From Candidatus Kaiserbacteria bacterium (GTDB lineage: Bacteria > Patescibacteriota > Minisyncoccia > Phycocordibacterales > UBA12088), in assembly GCA_003561715.1 (NCBI GenBank), contig PWVU01000144.1, positions 1-6,418 of the forward strand: a DNA stretch of 6,418 nt, read 5' to 3'. The position numbers and the translations under genes are program-made. A model generated the notes under the pieces. That model did no database searches. It saw only the letters and a list, made by a program, of their open reading frames with translations, and had not been told where the DNA came from. The first letter of the stretch is position 1, and each line of letters starts with the position of its first letter. Shown one piece after another: positions 6,091 to 6,418 of the stretch.

Positions 6091-6418
6091 GTTTTTGTTT
6101 GTTCGTTGGACTGTTCGACACTCCCTGAGCAACCCTCGTTGCGTGCCATAGATAGCAGTTCTTCGTACCACGAGCGATGGAGATTTGCATACAACATCTT
6201 TGTTTCCAAACCAAACGCGCGATCTACGTCGATGACCGTACCGCGCACAGTCATATGTATGCGCATGATGAACGGTGCAAGCCACGGCACGCCCAGATCC
6301 TCCTGCAAAGCGTCACATGAAAAGTGCCAAAACGTAGCGAGTGCAAAAAGTAATGATATGTACCACCACGGCGCGCCCATAAGTGAGCCAAGTTGATAGC
6401 CCATCAATCCCGCCACAG
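6087..6418 (-). CDS. C-terminal part of an unidentified membrane protein (possibly DUF457/YdjM-like), 5' end cut by window edge
   Basis: The frame is open from the right edge to a TGA at 6087, giving about 110 residues. A GTG at 6416 could start it but is more likely an internal Val codon. Residues 1-31 counted from that GTG (GYQLGSLMGAPWWYISLLF and on) are hydrophobic and look like one or two membrane helices. They lead into HFSCDALQ and then GVPWLAPF (42-49). A helix ending in His-x3-Asp, then Gly and a Pro-Phe turn recalls the DUF457/YdjM family of membrane proteins annotated as metal-dependent hydrolases. That link is weak and unconfirmed. The remaining part (about 50-109) is hydrophilic and ends in a polar tail rich in Glu, Gln, Ser and Thr. 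It is followed by the promoter and terminator, so it belongs to a separate transcription unit upstream of the glycosyltransferase cassette. Confidence 0.7.
   Translation of the reverse strand, partial: VAGLMGYQLGSLMGAPWWYISLLFALATFWHFSCDALQEDLGVPWLAPFIMRIHMTVRGTVIDVDRAFGLETKMLYANLHRSWYEELLSMARNEGCSGSVEQSNEQTKT

Noticed and set aside
5914..6396. Open frames of 123 and 146 codons spanning the promoter and terminator region
   Set aside because: They cross the promoter and terminator and overlap genes with better support; the translations are low-complexity without membrane or domain signals.

Overview
The window reads as a single gene-dense stretch of a bacterial genome with every supportable gene on the minus strand, so transcription runs from high to low coordinates. 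Base composition is about 50% GC. TAA, TAG and TGA all act as stops, genes are separated by 16 to 51 bases or overlap, and none of the chosen starts has a good Shine-Dalgarno sequence. The mix of divergent membrane glycosyltransferases and a secreted PQQ-type sugar dehydrogenase, with this compactness, suggests a member of the Candidate Phyla Radiation (for example a Parcubacteria-like lineage). That placement is inference: there is no marker gene here.

Layout in the direction of transcription. At the right edge (6418 to 6087) is the C-terminal part of an unidentified membrane protein. The 114-base gap that follows (6086 to 5973) holds a near-consensus sigma-70 promoter (TTGACA, 17 bases, TATATT), whose -35 box contains the stop codon of the preceding gene. 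About ten bases past the expected transcription start is an intrinsic terminator hairpin with seven T residues. Then come five co-directional genes: a GtrB/DPM1-like polyprenyl-phosphate glycosyltransferase (5972-4998), a GtrA-family membrane protein overlapping it by 22 bases (5019-4576), a processive-type family 2 glycosyltransferase resembling XagB/cellulose synthases (4527-2974), a GT-C (PMT/ArnT-like) membrane glycosyltransferase (2957-1191), and a secreted PQQ-dependent sugar dehydrogenase cut by the left edge (1139-1).

Taken together, genes two to five look like a minimal surface-glycan cassette. The GtrB-like enzyme would load a sugar onto a polyprenyl phosphate on the cytoplasmic face, GtrA would help move it across the membrane, and the GT-C enzyme would use it as donor on the outer face. 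The XagB-like synthase may make or extend a separate glycan strand. The exported sugar dehydrogenase acts outside the membrane, on free sugars or on the glycan. The acceptor and the sugar identities cannot be read from the sequence.

The strongest candidate for something new is the promoter-terminator arrangement in front of the cassette, which could be an attenuator, a source of a roughly 40-nucleotide RNA, or simply the terminator of the upstream gene with a promoter placed ahead of it. No RNA genes, CRISPR arrays, insertion sequences or long repeats were seen.
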